This document shows positions 10,358 to 17,979 of a stretch of 64,000 bases of DNA, piece after piece; the stretch's first letter is position 1, and each line of letters opens with the position of its first letter. Both the position numbers and the translations under genes were made by a program. The notes below the pieces were generated by a model, which had not been told where the DNA came from, did not search any database, and saw only the letters and a list, made by a program, of their open reading frames with translations. The stretch spans positions 1-64,000 of the forward strand of contig CAWCGU010000003.1 of assembly GCA_963795195.1 (NCBI GenBank), in the 5' to 3' direction. This stretch comes from CAWCGU01 sp963795195. Lineage in GTDB: Bacteria > Actinomycetota > Thermoleophilia > Solirubrobacterales > 70-9.

Positions 10358-10456
10358 GTCACAGAGTCTCGACGAACTGCGCGCCGCGCGTGCGTTCGCC
10401 AAATCTACGCTGACGTCGGGTGAGAAGCGACACGCCGTTCAGCTAAGTGCTACGTT

Positions 10457-10753
10457 ATGACGCACATGACGGACAAAGTCGGAGTACGCGAGCTGAGGCA
10501 GAACCTCAGCAAGTACCTGGACCGGGTCAAGGAAGGCGAGGACCTCGTCGTGACCGAGCGCGGGCGTGTCGTCGCCAGGCTCGTTCCCTCGAGTGCAACA
10601 GCCGATCCCTACGCCGAGTTGGCGACGCGCTTTGGTGCAAGCGTCCCGGTGGAGCGGTTGGAAACGATCGCCTCCGGGCTCTCCCCGCGAGACGCCGAAC
10701 CGGGAACGACCGACGCTCTGCTCGCTGAGGGCCGAGCTGAACGTTCGAAGTGA
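10457..10753 (+). CDS. Type II antitoxin, Phd/YefM family
   Basis: The 98-residue protein opens with the Phd/YefM dimerisation and DNA-binding fold: VGVRELRQNLSKYLDRVKEG followed by a TERGRVVARLVP strand, almost the family consensus. The C-terminal part is variable, as expected for the toxin-neutralising tail. Antitoxins of this type bind their cognate PIN or RelE toxin and repress the operon with it. The stop overlaps the GTG start of the downstream PIN gene (GTGA), so translation is probably coupled. A second ATG three codons in is an equally possible start, because no clear Shine-Dalgarno sequence separates them. Confidence 0.9.
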   Translation: MTHMTDKVGVRELRQNLSKYLDRVKEGEDLVVTERGRVVARLVPSSATADPYAELATRFGASVPVERLETIASGLSPRDAEPGTTDALLAEGRAERSK

Positions 10754-11145
10754 GCGCGCCCACGGCGTATTTGGACACGAGCGCGCTCGGGCGCGTGTTG
10801 CTGGGCGAACCCGAAGCGCCCGCGATCCTGGCCGCGCTGGCCGGATTCGAGCGTCTTGTCTCAAGCCGCCTGCTGCGACTCGAGTTGCGCCGGCTGGCGC
10901 AACGAAAGCGCCTGACGGAGGACGCCGATCGATTGCTCTCCGGGGTGGCCTTGTTACCGGTCGACGACGAGTTGTTGGAGTTCGCCGGAGTCGTTGCACC
11001 CGCGAGCGTGCATGCGCTCGATGCGATCCACCTGGTGACGGCGCTGCGGATGCGAGACGCGGGAGTCTTGGATGCGGTCATCACCTACGACGCGCAGCTG
11101 GCTGAAGGGGCGCGGCATCACGGTCTGACGACGCTGACGCCGTAG
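10750..11145 (+). CDS. vapC: Type II toxin, VapC-like PIN-domain RNase
   Basis: The 131-residue protein is a complete PIN domain. The four acidic residues expected for metal binding are present: D9 in YLDTSAL, E45 in LRLELRR, D91 in HALDAIHLVTA and D114 in ITYDAQL. VapC toxins are Mg-dependent ribonucleases that cleave specific RNAs, often tRNAs, and are neutralised by the co-encoded antitoxin. The upstream Phd-type antitoxin overlaps by four bases. The pair appears intact, unlike the VapC remnant at 13.7-13.9 kb. The cellular target cannot be deduced from sequence. Confidence 0.9.
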   Translation: MSAPTAYLDTSALGRVLLGEPEAPAILAALAGFERLVSSRLLRLELRRLAQRKRLTEDADRLLSGVALLPVDDELLEFAGVVAPASVHALDAIHLVTALRMRDAGVLDAVITYDAQLAEGARHHGLTTLTP

Positions 11146-11180
11146 TCGGAGCCAGGCGCGTTGAGCACGCGGGCCCCCGC

Positions 11181-11630
11181 CTAGGTTCGCGGTGGACCGC
11201 AGACCAGCTGCTGCTTGAGCCGGCAGTCCGGCAGCGGCTCGAAGCTGTCGCTCGGCCGCGCCGTGCGGTTGAGGCGCGCCGCGACCGGCGGTCCCTGGCG
11301 CGTTGTGTCGACACCGCGGACGCTGACCCGCCCGCTGACTGCTTCGGGACCTGCCTCAGTACCGTCGTCTGACCGCGCGCTGTGAACGTCCGCTGGCCGC
11401 CAGCCGACATCGTCAGCGCCAGCTCGTAGCGCTCCGCGCTCGGCACCTTGTTCCAGCTCACGCGTAGGCTCGTGTCGACGCGGCGAACCCGCAGGCGGGT
11501 CGCCTTCGCCAGTCTCGGCGCCGGCGGCTTGAAGTCTGCGAGCGTCAGGCGCTCGGCCGGCAGGCCGTCGATCTCGAACTGCGCCTTCCGCCCGAGCCCG
11601 GGAACGCCGTCAGCTGGACAAGCTCCCCCT
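11181..11630 (-). pseudogene. C-terminal remnant of a fibronectin-III secreted protein
   Basis: The minus strand here encodes the end of a protein with a fibronectin type III-like domain (LRVSWNKVPSAERYELALT). The frame is lost near 11340, and a second frame supplies a matching ending (VSVRGVDTTRQGPPVAARL) up to a TAG at 11181-11183. No start codon or N-terminal part is present. Its 5' side runs into the 3' end of the ARPP-1 gene, so the piece is either a leftover of a larger secreted protein or a C-terminal extension of the ARPP-1 protein joined through an indel. A remnant is more likely, because ARPP-1 proteins normally lack such a domain. Confidence 0.45.
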
Positions 11631-12535
11631 CGTATTCGAGTCCGGAGCCGACGACCGCCCCCGCGGCGAAGCGCAGGTCCTCGCCGAGGCCCACGCCCTT
11701 GGCGCGATGCGCGACGGCGGCGTCGCCGCAGAGCAGCGCGAAGCCACTGGCGGTGGCCTGCTCGGGGCTGACCGCGGCCTCGGAATCGAGCGCGTCGAGC
11801 GCGTAGCCCTGGACGAGCCTCGTGTGCAGGCTCGCGTAGGCGTCAGGGCGGCTGACGTAGTCGAGTACCTGCAGGCCTTCGCCGATAGGCGGCGATCGCG
11901 CCGACCTGGCCGGGGTGCAGGGTGATCGCCGCGCAGATCTCGTCGAGGCGCCCGCGGCGCGACTCGTAGACCTGGTGGGTGGCGCGGGTGGGGGAGTGGG
12001 CCTCGTAGCGGTCGGCGAGCTGGTCGGCCTCGTCCCAGACCTCGCCCTGGTCGGCGCGGGCCGCGCGGCCGGCGAATGCGCTCGCCCGGACGCGCTCGGC
12101 CTTCATGCTTGCGCATCCGCGGGTAGGCGGCCTGCGGGGAGGGCGCGAAGGCCTCGCGGTGGCGGGCGCCGTCCCAGCGGCCGGCCTCGACGCAGCTGAC
12201 CGGGATCTGCAGGCGCGAGTTGGCCGCGACCAGCACGGTGACGTCGAGGGTGCGGTTCTGCTGCGCGCCGAGCACCTCCTCGCCGTCGAAGAGCAGCACG
12301 TCGTCGTCGGTCGGGTTGTGCGACGAGCAGGTCGTTGACCGAGGCGCCGCCCTCGAGCTCGCTGATCTTGACGCCCTGCGCGTGGGCCTGGGCGAAGCTG
12401 ATGTAGCTGCGGGCCGGCTCGGGACCGAAGAGCGGGAACAGCGGTCAGCGGGCCGGCGACCTCGGGGTCGCCGACCGTCAGCGGCTCGGCGAGGAAGTCG
12501 TTGATCGTGGCGGGCGTGGCGGTGGCTTCAGGCAT
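11545..12535 (-). pseudogene. ARPP-1-domain protein, broken by several frame changes
   Basis: The conserved pieces of an ARPP-1-type protein can be read in order on the minus strand but in changing frames: MPEATATPATINDFL from the ATG at 12535, then PLFGPEPARSYISFAQA, then DDDVLLFDGEEVLGAQQNRT with IPVSCVEAGRWDG, then VWDEADQLADRYEA, and finally YASLHTRLVQGYALDAL and LVQLTAFPG. At least four indels (near 12440, 12325, 12105 and 11890) separate them, with no stop codons in the true frames, which suggests sequencing indels rather than decay. The ATG overlaps the end of the upstream zinc-ribbon gene by eight bases, so the two are probably co-translated. The ARPP-1 biochemical role is unknown. 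Confidence 0.6.
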
Positions 12536-13100
12536 TTGTCTTCTCCTTGTTTTCACCTGAGTCGGAGCGGCGCCGCGATTGCTGACGCAGGTCGTCTGCG
12601 AGGACCGTCCACTGGTGCAGCTCGGCGCCGCAGAGCGGGCACCACTTGGGGAACATCCCCTGCTTGCGGACGATCGCCCAGAAGTTCGGCGTGCCGTCCC
12701 TCCAGGTGGCGAGGCAGGTCGCGCAGCGGACCTCGGCCTTGCCGACCTGGTCGGCCGAGGGCTCGATCTCGACCAGCCGGTCGGGGAGCCAGACGCGGCG
12801 GTAGCCGACGTGCGCGGCCCAGTCGAGCAGCACCTGCTCGGCGGCGGCGCGGTCGCGGCCGACGCAGAGGAAGCTGATCAGCAGCTCGCCCTCGTCCTCG
12901 CCGTCGATCGTCAGGTCGGCGATCGTGACGTCGGCGCGGCGCAGGCGAAAGAGGTTGCCGATCGGCCCCTCGGTCGCCAGCCACGGCGCCCAGGAGGTGA
13001 CCGTGAGCCGGCCGCGGCGCACGGTGGCCCTCCAGCTCGGGCGGTTGGGGGAGTTGTCGTCGTCCAGGAGGTCCTCGATGTCGGGAAAGTCGTCGCTCAT
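12528..13100 (-). CDS. Zinc-ribbon protein of unknown function upstream of ARPP-1 gene
   Basis: The 190-residue product starts at the ATG at 13100 with an acidic segment (DDFPDIEDLLDDD). A central alpha/beta region follows, ending in LVEIEPSADQVG, and then two Cys pairs, CATC and CPLC, separated by about 30 residues and likely to bind one zinc. The tail is basic and polar. The frame stays open upstream of this ATG, but that extension is antisense to a plausible plus-strand gene and is rejected. The stop overlaps the ARPP-1 start, indicating a two-gene unit. The family is not recognised; nucleic-acid or protein binding through the zinc ribbon is only inferred. Confidence 0.65.
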   Translation of the reverse strand: MSDDFPDIEDLLDDDNSPNRPSWRATVRRGRLTVTSWAPWLATEGPIGNLFRLRRADVTIADLTIDGEDEGELLISFLCVGRDRAAAEQVLLDWAAHVGYRRVWLPDRLVEIEPSADQVGKAEVRCATCLATWRDGTPNFWAIVRKQGMFPKWCPLCGAELHQWTVLADDLRQQSRRRSDSGENKEKTNA

Positions 13101-13214
13101 GGATAGGGAGTCGGGTCGAAGTCGCCGGGATCTGACGGACTCGCCACTGATTCGTGACGAACTCGGCACCTTCTGCGCGCCACGCGTGAAATCGCGGCAG
13201 GCGATCATCGGCGG

Positions 13215-13691
13215 GTGCTTCCGGAAACCGTCCAGTGGCTGAAGGTGATCGCGACCACACCCGACCTGGCGCCGGGGACGATGGCCGCGGCCGAGCTCGA
13301 CCTGCTCTCCTCGCAGGAGCCCGAGGATGGGGCATTCTCGGATGAGGTCGTCGCCGACCTGGCCGCGAGCCCGTGGCTTCGCCAGGACGTCCACGCCCGC
13401 GGCTCCTATCTGTCCACGCTCGGCCTGCGTGAGCGCTGCGATCACCCCGAGCTGGTGATGCTGAACGTGCCGAGCGGAGCGATCGACTGGGCGAGCTGGG
13501 TGCTGAACACGATCGCCGGCTACCTCGCCGAGAGCGGCGCCGAGCTGCGGCCAGGCGAGATCTACCTGGGGGCGGGAATGGTGGCCGAGACCGCGTTCAC
13601 GTTCAAGGAGCTCGATGACGCCGGAGCGGAGTCGATCGGGTTCGACGGTCGCGACCTGTCGTTCCTGGTCGTGGTCCCGATGCCGATGTGA
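13215..13691 (+). CDS. DUF4262-like protein
   Basis: This 158-residue protein starts at the GTG at 13215 and has the core STLGLRERCDHPELVMLNVP followed by WVLNTIAGYLAESG, which resembles the DUF4262 pattern of a strand, H-P-E-L and a helix. The N-terminal half is less typical (AAAELDLLSSQEPEDGAFSD), and the end is a short hydrophobic strand. DUF4262 has no known activity. The gene is divergent from the zinc-ribbon/ARPP-1 unit and is followed at once by a truncated VapC, so it may have arrived with a toxin-antitoxin remnant. The family assignment is tentative. Confidence 0.5.
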   Translation: MLPETVQWLKVIATTPDLAPGTMAAAELDLLSSQEPEDGAFSDEVVADLAASPWLRQDVHARGSYLSTLGLRERCDHPELVMLNVPSGAIDWASWVLNTIAGYLAESGAELRPGEIYLGAGMVAETAFTFKELDDAGAESIGFDGRDLSFLVVVPMPM

Positions 13692-13941
13692 TGCACGTGA
13701 CGACGCGTTCGCGTTCATCGACGCCACCCGCGCCCAGCCCTTGCACCTGTCGGTCGCCCCTGGGCCACGCCATATGCAACTGCTGCGCAAGCTCTGCGAG
13801 GAGGCCGACGCGAGCGGCGACCTGGTCGTTGATGCAGTGATCGCAGCAGTTGCGGCAGAGCACAGCTGTGAGATCGTGACCCTCGATCGCGACTTCGCCC
13901 GGTTTACCTCCGTCGGTCACCGCCGGCCGGCCGCCGCCTGA
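13682..13941 (+). pseudogene. Truncated VapC PIN-domain toxin (C-terminal remnant)
   Basis: The reading frame encodes the second half of a PIN-domain toxin: FAFIDATRAQPLHL, HMQLLRKLCEEADASGDL, then VVDAVIAAVAAEHSCEIVTL and DRDFARF. The two late acidic residues of the active site survive, but the N-terminal half with the first catalytic Asp and the Glu is missing, and the sequence abuts the end of the DUF4262-like gene. There is no antitoxin beside it. This is best read as a dead toxin fragment left by a rearrangement. An internal ATG (in HMQLL) could in principle start a short peptide, but that would not form an active nuclease. Confidence 0.65.
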
Positions 13942-13942
13942 G

Positions 13943-14501
13943 TCAGATCACCTGCCGCAGCCGCCGTCCCATCGCCCCACCCGACGTTCCGAAGATCCGG
14001 CAGAGCGCGTCGAAGTCGCGGCCGGTCTCCTCGTAGTAGTGCTTGATGTGGACGGCGGGCATCAGCAGCGAGGCCGCGAAGTGGTTTGCCTCCTGCTCGA
14101 CCAGCGGCAGCGGTTCGCGCTCCTCGTCGGTCGCCTCCTCGCTTGACCGTCGCGTGGCGGCAGAAGAGCGACTGCTGGCCGGTCTGGTGGAGGATGTGGT
14201 GGCCGAGTTCGTGGCAGATCGTGAAGCGCCGCCGCCCGGGCCACTGACGCGCCTCCTCGGCGTTGACCCAGATCTGGCCGCGGCTCGGGATCAAAAGGCC
14301 CGAGAGGCTCTGGCCGGGGCCGAGCTCCGGCGCGCCGGGCGCGCTCGCCATCACCTCGGGCTCGACCTCGCGGACGTCGAGGTCGTAGCAGTCGTAGGCG
14401 ATCTCGTCGACCGGTACCGGCGGCTGCTGGGGATTCCAGATGCCGCGCGGGCAGTGGGCGAGCACCTCGAGCGCTCGCTGCTCGATCAGTTGCGTGTCCA
14501 C
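13943..14501 (-). CDS. ImmA/IrrE family metallo-endopeptidase, one frame change
   Basis: The N-terminal two thirds show the ImmA/IrrE (DUF955) architecture: an N-terminal helix, PVPVDEIAYDCYDLDVREVE, and the zinc motif ICHELGHHILHQ near residue 95. After CRHATVKR near base 14150 the frame is lost; the adjacent frame continues with VEQEANHFAASLLMPAVHIK, the expected third zinc-ligand helix of the family, to a TGA at 13943-13945. One indel therefore separates the two halves. ImmA-type peptidases cleave helix-turn-helix repressors and thereby trigger a stress or mobility response. The HTH gene a few hundred bases upstream on the same strand is an obvious candidate substrate (inference). Confidence 0.75.
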
Positions 14502-14523
14502 GCCGTCAACGATCCCAGAAGTA

Positions 14524-14766
14524 TCAGGCTTCGCCGGCGTTGTCGACCCCCAGCTCGCGGCTCAGCACGGCCAGACCGTGCAGTGACTTGAACGTCGTCG
14601 GGACGGTGCGTGCCGCCGGACTTCGCTCGAGCTCTCGGGCCAGGCGCTTTGTGCCACGGGCGTCACCACGCGCTGCCCGCGCGAGCAGGTCTGCGAGCAC
14701 CCAGTCGTGCTCGCGAAGCGCGAAGCGAAAGAGGATCGCCGGATCGTGTTTGACCTTTGGGGTCAT
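14524..14766 (-). CDS. Small alpha-helical protein of unknown function
   Basis: The 80-residue product is predicted to be mostly helical (PAILFRFALREHDWVLADLL and KRLARELERSPAARTVP). It lies between the HTH gene and the ImmA/IrrE gene on the same strand, 39 bases and 22 bases from them, so it is probably part of the same transcription unit. I do not recognise the family. The coding frame is clean, with GC-rich third positions like its neighbours. A role as an adaptor or co-regulator in the unit is possible but unsupported. Confidence 0.55.
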   Translation of the reverse strand: MTPKVKHDPAILFRFALREHDWVLADLLARAARGDARGTKRLARELERSPAARTVPTTFKSLHGLAVLSRELGVDNAGEA

Positions 14767-14805
14767 GGATTGCGAGTCGCCTGGCGGCGGCTCCGGCTGA
14801 CGAGT

Positions 14806-15442
14806 TCAGCCGCCGCGAAATAGCTGGTCGACCTCGTCCCAGGGTTCGTCGGCTTGCATTTCCGTCGCCGGCGCGGCCATCGGCTTCGCGGCCGCGTAGC
14901 TCTCGTCGGCGATCGCGGTGCGCGCGAACGCCGTCCCCGCGGCGGGCGCCTGCCCCGGACCGAGCGCCCGGCCCGCGTTGCGGATCGTCTCGGCGGCGAC
15001 GCCGACGATCTCACCGAGCGCATCGAGCACGCGCTCCGAGACGCCGCTGGCTGGAATCAGGCCGTATTCCATGTCGTGGTAGTAGTTGCGCACCTTTTCC
15101 TCGCGCTCGCCGACGCCGAGCGCCGCCGCCAGGCGCTTGGCGACCTGTGAGCGCTCGATCTTGGCTCGCTCGCGTGCTCGCGGCAGCATCACGGGCCAGA
15201 GCCCGGCCTCACCGCTGAGCGCCCGCGACAGCTGCTCGGCCAGTTCGCGACGCCGGCGAATCGGCGAACGCCTCGGCGTCCCATTCTGCACCCGGAGCGC
15301 GGGCCAGGTAGGCGTCGAGCAGCGCCGCCAGCTCTTCGCGGTCGGTGCCCTCGACCTGTTCCAAGTACGCCCAGGGGGCAGCCTCACCGCCGGCGCGGTG
15401 CTCGTTGATGTAGTTCTCGAAGAGGCGGTCGACCTCGGTCAT
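14806..15442 (-). CDS. HTH-domain protein downstream of the sigma factor, one frame change
   Basis: From the ATG at 15442 the protein starts VDRLFENYINEHRAGGEAAP and continues with an acidic helix region (TDREELAALLDAYLARAP). The frame changes near 15258. The next frame reads RRRELAEQLSRALSGEAGLW and then LPRARERAKIERSQVAKRLA, followed by EEKVRNYYHDMEYGLIPASG, which looks like a helix-turn-helix regulator. The C-terminus is a disordered Ala/Pro-rich tail ending in WDEVDQLFRGG. It begins 5 bases after the sigma factor stop, so the two are co-expressed. A role as repressor or anti-sigma partner cleaved by ImmA/IrrE is inferred from order only. Confidence 0.6.
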
Positions 15443-15446
15443 GGCT

Positions 15447-16107
15447 CTAGGCCGAGTTGTCGGCTTCCTCTAGGAGTTCTCGCACCCGCTTGCGAAAGCG
15501 GCTGGCGATCTGGTGCACATTCGTCTCTGACATCGGCGTCTCGAGTTCTGACTCGTACTCCATGTTGACTCCATCCGCGGTCTCATCGGCGTTCAGCTCG
15601 GTGAACACGAACAACTCGACCACCCTGCGGTGGGGGACTTCGCTCAGCTCGTCCGAGAGCCTGCGGATCACCGCCGGATGAGTCGATCGTGTCGGCCACC
15701 CAGTCGTTCGGGTCGCCGCGCCGAGCACGTTGGCCCAGGCATCGGTCCTCTCCTTCGGCCTCCTCGGGCAGGCGGGTCGTCTCGACCTCGGGCCGGCGGT
15801 GGTAGTCGGCGATGCGGCGGGCCACGATCGTGTTCAGGAAGTTGACGAACTCGCCGACCGAGCTGCCCTCGAAGGCGGCGCGAATGGCGCTAGCGACGGC
15901 GTCCATGGCGACGTCCTCGACGTCTTTGGGCGGGACCTTGATCGCGACGCGGCGCTTGACGTTGTCGTAGCGCTGGTAGATGAGCACGCCGAGGATCTGG
16001 CGGACCAGCTCGTGGTCGGCCGCGCTCGCGGGCCTTGACCGCGCAAGGGCGATCAGCTCGTCATCTGAAAGCCTTGCGAGGTCGTGTTCGTTGATGGCGT
16101 CGTTCAC
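15447..16107 (-). CDS. RNA polymerase sigma-70 family factor, one frame change
   Basis: The protein starts at the GTG at 16107 (VNDAINEHDLARLSDDELIA). The segment RVAIKVPPKDVEDVAMDAVA and the following NFLNTIVARRIADYHRR fit sigma region 2 of an ECF-like factor. The frame changes near 15685. The remaining piece contains RLSDELSEVPHRRVVELFVF and a recognition-helix segment, SETNVHQIASRFRKRVREL, which fits region 4. One indel would restore a protein of about 220 residues. Alternative sigma factors direct polymerase to stress promoters. The HTH gene begins 5 bases downstream, and the HIRAN gene is divergent, with about 180 bases between the two starts that probably hold both promoters. Confidence 0.65.
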
Positions 16108-16288
16108 CTGGATTCCCCCAAGACAGGTCGCGCCGCCGGCCCAAGACCTGACAAAAGTGGTCAAGGTCCGCCGGGCGCTCCTCCCCAGAAGCAACGAAAC
16201 AAAATACCGACGCCATCGGACGGAAAAACCTCGCGCCGCAGGTTTCGCCTCGTTCGTCAGGTCCGCACGACCGGCGCGACTCCGTCTC

Positions 16289-17338
16289 GTGAGCCTCGCA
16301 GAGACACCGCTGGTCCCGGGATCGCTCCACGGCCTGCGCAGCTGGCGGATCGACGCGACAAGAAGGCGGCTGGCCGGCCTCGTCTACAACGAGCTTTGGC
16401 CGGCGGGGCCGGAGCCGATGGTCGCCGCGTGCGCCGCACGCCCGGAGGGCCATGCCGTCGACGAGGGCATGCACGAGTGCAGCTGCGGCGTCTACGCCTA
16501 CCACCCCTGCGCGGGCGTCGCCAGGCGCCTGCGGGCCGTGCTTCGGGCTCACGGTCAGCGCATCGCGCCGGACACGCACGTGATGGGCGTGATGCGCGCC
16601 TGGGGCCGGGTGGAGCTGCACGCGACCGGCTTTCGGGCGCAGTTCGCGAAGCCGCATGCGCTGGTCCGCTTTCACCGCACGAGCCGCGCGGACGGTGAGC
16701 TGATCGAGTCGGTCGCCGGCTTCTGCGGCGCCGAGCTCTGGGATCTGCGCGGCTGGCGCGAGTACTGGGAGCGCTGCGAGGCCGCGGGCCTGACCGGGAT
16801 CGACCCGACCACGCGCGAGGACCTGCTGGCGCCGGCCCGCGAGATCCTGCTGCGCCCCGCGGCCAGCGCCTTCGTCGGTGAGGGGAGCGCAAGCGAACCG
16901 GTCGGCGGCGCGGGCTACGAGTTGCTCGGCGCGGCCTGCGAATTCGGGCCACGGGGCGAGGGTGGCCGCTGCGACGACTTCGGCTCGCTTGCCCTCAGGG
17001 TCGTCGGCAGCCACTACCGCGCCCGCGCGCTCCAGGATCCCGCCTTCGAGCCCGGGCGCCCGCTGCGGCTTGTCCGCGACACCGCCAACCTGCACGACGG
17101 CGGCGCGATCGCAGTCTGGGATGAGCACATGCGCCTGCAGGCCGGGTTCGTCGCCAAACGCTGGGCGAAGGCCGTGGGGGAGATGCTCGACAGCAACCGC
17201 CTCGCAGACACTCGCGCGATCTGGCAATGGCGAAACCTGCGAAGCGGCGAGCGCACCGAGCTCTGGATGCTGTTGGCCCGTTCTGCGGTTCGGCTCGCAA
17301 CCGAGTCGGAGGTCCGCGCCGACGAGATTCCGTTTTGA
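16289..17338 (+). CDS. HIRAN-domain protein
   Basis: The 349-residue protein has two parts. The N-terminal ~170 residues (LRSWRIDATRRRLAGLVYNE, HECSCGVYAYHP) match an actinobacterial domain with a Cys-x-Cys near a conserved Tyr, of unknown function. The C-terminal part (about residues 235-310) is a HIRAN domain: LRVVGSHYRARALQDPAF, GRPLRLVRDTANLHDGGAIA and then QAGFVAKRWAKAVGEML. HIRAN domains bind single-stranded or branched DNA ends in helicases such as HLTF. The GTG at 16289 is chosen because upstream codons in this frame do not resemble protein. It is divergent from the sigma factor operon and is followed by a small Pro-rich peptide gene. Confidence 0.75.
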   Translation: MSLAETPLVPGSLHGLRSWRIDATRRRLAGLVYNELWPAGPEPMVAACAARPEGHAVDEGMHECSCGVYAYHPCAGVARRLRAVLRAHGQRIAPDTHVMGVMRAWGRVELHATGFRAQFAKPHALVRFHRTSRADGELIESVAGFCGAELWDLRGWREYWERCEAAGLTGIDPTTREDLLAPAREILLRPAASAFVGEGSASEPVGGAGYELLGAACEFGPRGEGGRCDDFGSLALRVVGSHYRARALQDPAFEPGRPLRLVRDTANLHDGGAIAVWDEHMRLQAGFVAKRWAKAVGEMLDSNRLADTRAIWQWRNLRSGERTELWMLLARSAVRLATESEVRADEIPF

Positions 17339-17409
17339 GCGTCAGCTGCGGGGTCGATTTCCCGACCCGACGTCAGCGACAACCCTTCAGCCAAAGAGGA
17401 GCAAGCCTG

Positions 17410-17590
17410 ATGACCCTTCCCGGACCGAGCCGCACGATCATCGTCGAGCCGATCGAAGTTCCAGCCGAACCAGCGCGACGAGCCCGAAACCGCACCGGCA
17501 GAGCCAGACCGGCTGCCTGATCAGGAGCCGGTCGAAACGCCGGCGCCGCAGCGCGAACCCGTGAACGCCGCGCCAGCCGCTGCTGATTGA
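17410..17590 (+). CDS. Small Pro/Glu-rich protein with strong ribosome-binding site, frameshifted
   Basis: An AGAGGAG Shine-Dalgarno at 17395-17401 sits eight bases before the ATG at 17410. The peptide begins MTLPGPSRTIIVEPIEVPAE and in this frame would end at 17520. The neighbouring frame from about 17470 carries on as an acidic Pro-rich tail (DEPETAPAEPDRLPDQEPVE) to a TGA at 17588-17590, giving about 60 residues after one indel. The low complexity suggests a disordered linker or adaptor. It follows the HIRAN gene by about 70 bases and may be co-transcribed with it. No function is known to me. Confidence 0.45.
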
Positions 17591-17621
17591 GCCTGCTCCA
17601 GACGAATCGCCCACCCATCAT

Positions 17622-17654
17622 CGCCGAACGTCCCGGATACACGCTATGGGGGGT
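17622..17654. repeat. Palindromic repeat family, copy A (half element)
   Basis: The sequence CGCCGAACGTCCCGGATACA followed by CGCTATGGGG matches the left half of the complete copy at 17919-17969. It lies between the Pro-rich peptide gene and the next small gene, outside any coding sequence. Only one arm of the palindrome is preserved. Confidence 0.6.
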
Positions 17655-17690
17655 CGGCCATCCGTGGGCCTACGTATTAGGCTGCCGCGC

Positions 17691-17906
17691 ATGGGACTCC
17701 TGACCCTCGAAGGAATCGGACCCGAGGCCGAGCGGATCGCGATGGCCGCCGGCAAGTCGATGGGGATGGTTGTCGGCTGGGACCCCGAGTTCGAGTGCGC
17801 GACCTTCGATTCGGGCCTCGATGGCGAGGAGCTCGAGCGCTCGGTCTTCGACGCCTGCGAGGGCGTCGATCCCGGCTGGCGCTCGCACCTGCGCGTCGCC
17901 GAGTAG
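17691..17906 (+). CDS. Small protein of unknown function
   Basis: The ATG at 17691 gives a 71-residue acidic protein. It begins MGLLTLEGIGPEAERIAMAA and ends in WRSHLRVAE, with a central segment CATFDSGLDGEELERSVFDA. It has one Cys pair too far apart for a zinc finger and no membrane segment. Upstream codons in the same frame (to 17646) are weaker and overlap an intergenic repeat, so the internal ATG is preferred. It is flanked on both sides by copies of the palindromic repeat. No family is recognised. Confidence 0.55.
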   Translation: MGLLTLEGIGPEAERIAMAAGKSMGMVVGWDPEFECATFDSGLDGEELERSVFDACEGVDPGWRSHLRVAE

Positions 17907-17918
17907 CCCCCCGCTTCA

Positions 17919-17969
17919 GCGAACGTCCCGGAATACACCCCATGTGGGGTAAATAGGGACGTTCGGCGC
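17919..17969. repeat. Palindromic repeat family, complete copy B
   Basis: CGAACGTCCC (17920-17929) and its exact inverse GGGACGTTCG (17956-17965) enclose a second stem, ACCCC-ATGT-GGGGT (17937-17950). The element can fold as a bipartite hairpin about 46 bases long. It lies between two convergent genes, where it could also act as a bidirectional terminator, although it lacks a T tract. Other copies in the window share the CGCCGAACGTCCC arm. Confidence 0.75.
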
Positions 17970-17979
17970 TTGAGTCGGG

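Noticed and set aside
13101..13790. Long minus-strand open frame extending the zinc-ribbon gene upstream of 13100
   Set aside because: It is antisense to the plausible DUF4262-like gene, its text is His/Arg/Gln-rich without motifs, and a good ATG exists at 13100.
16061..17227. Minus-strand open frame opposite the HIRAN gene
   Set aside because: No protein features; mirror of the HIRAN coding frame.
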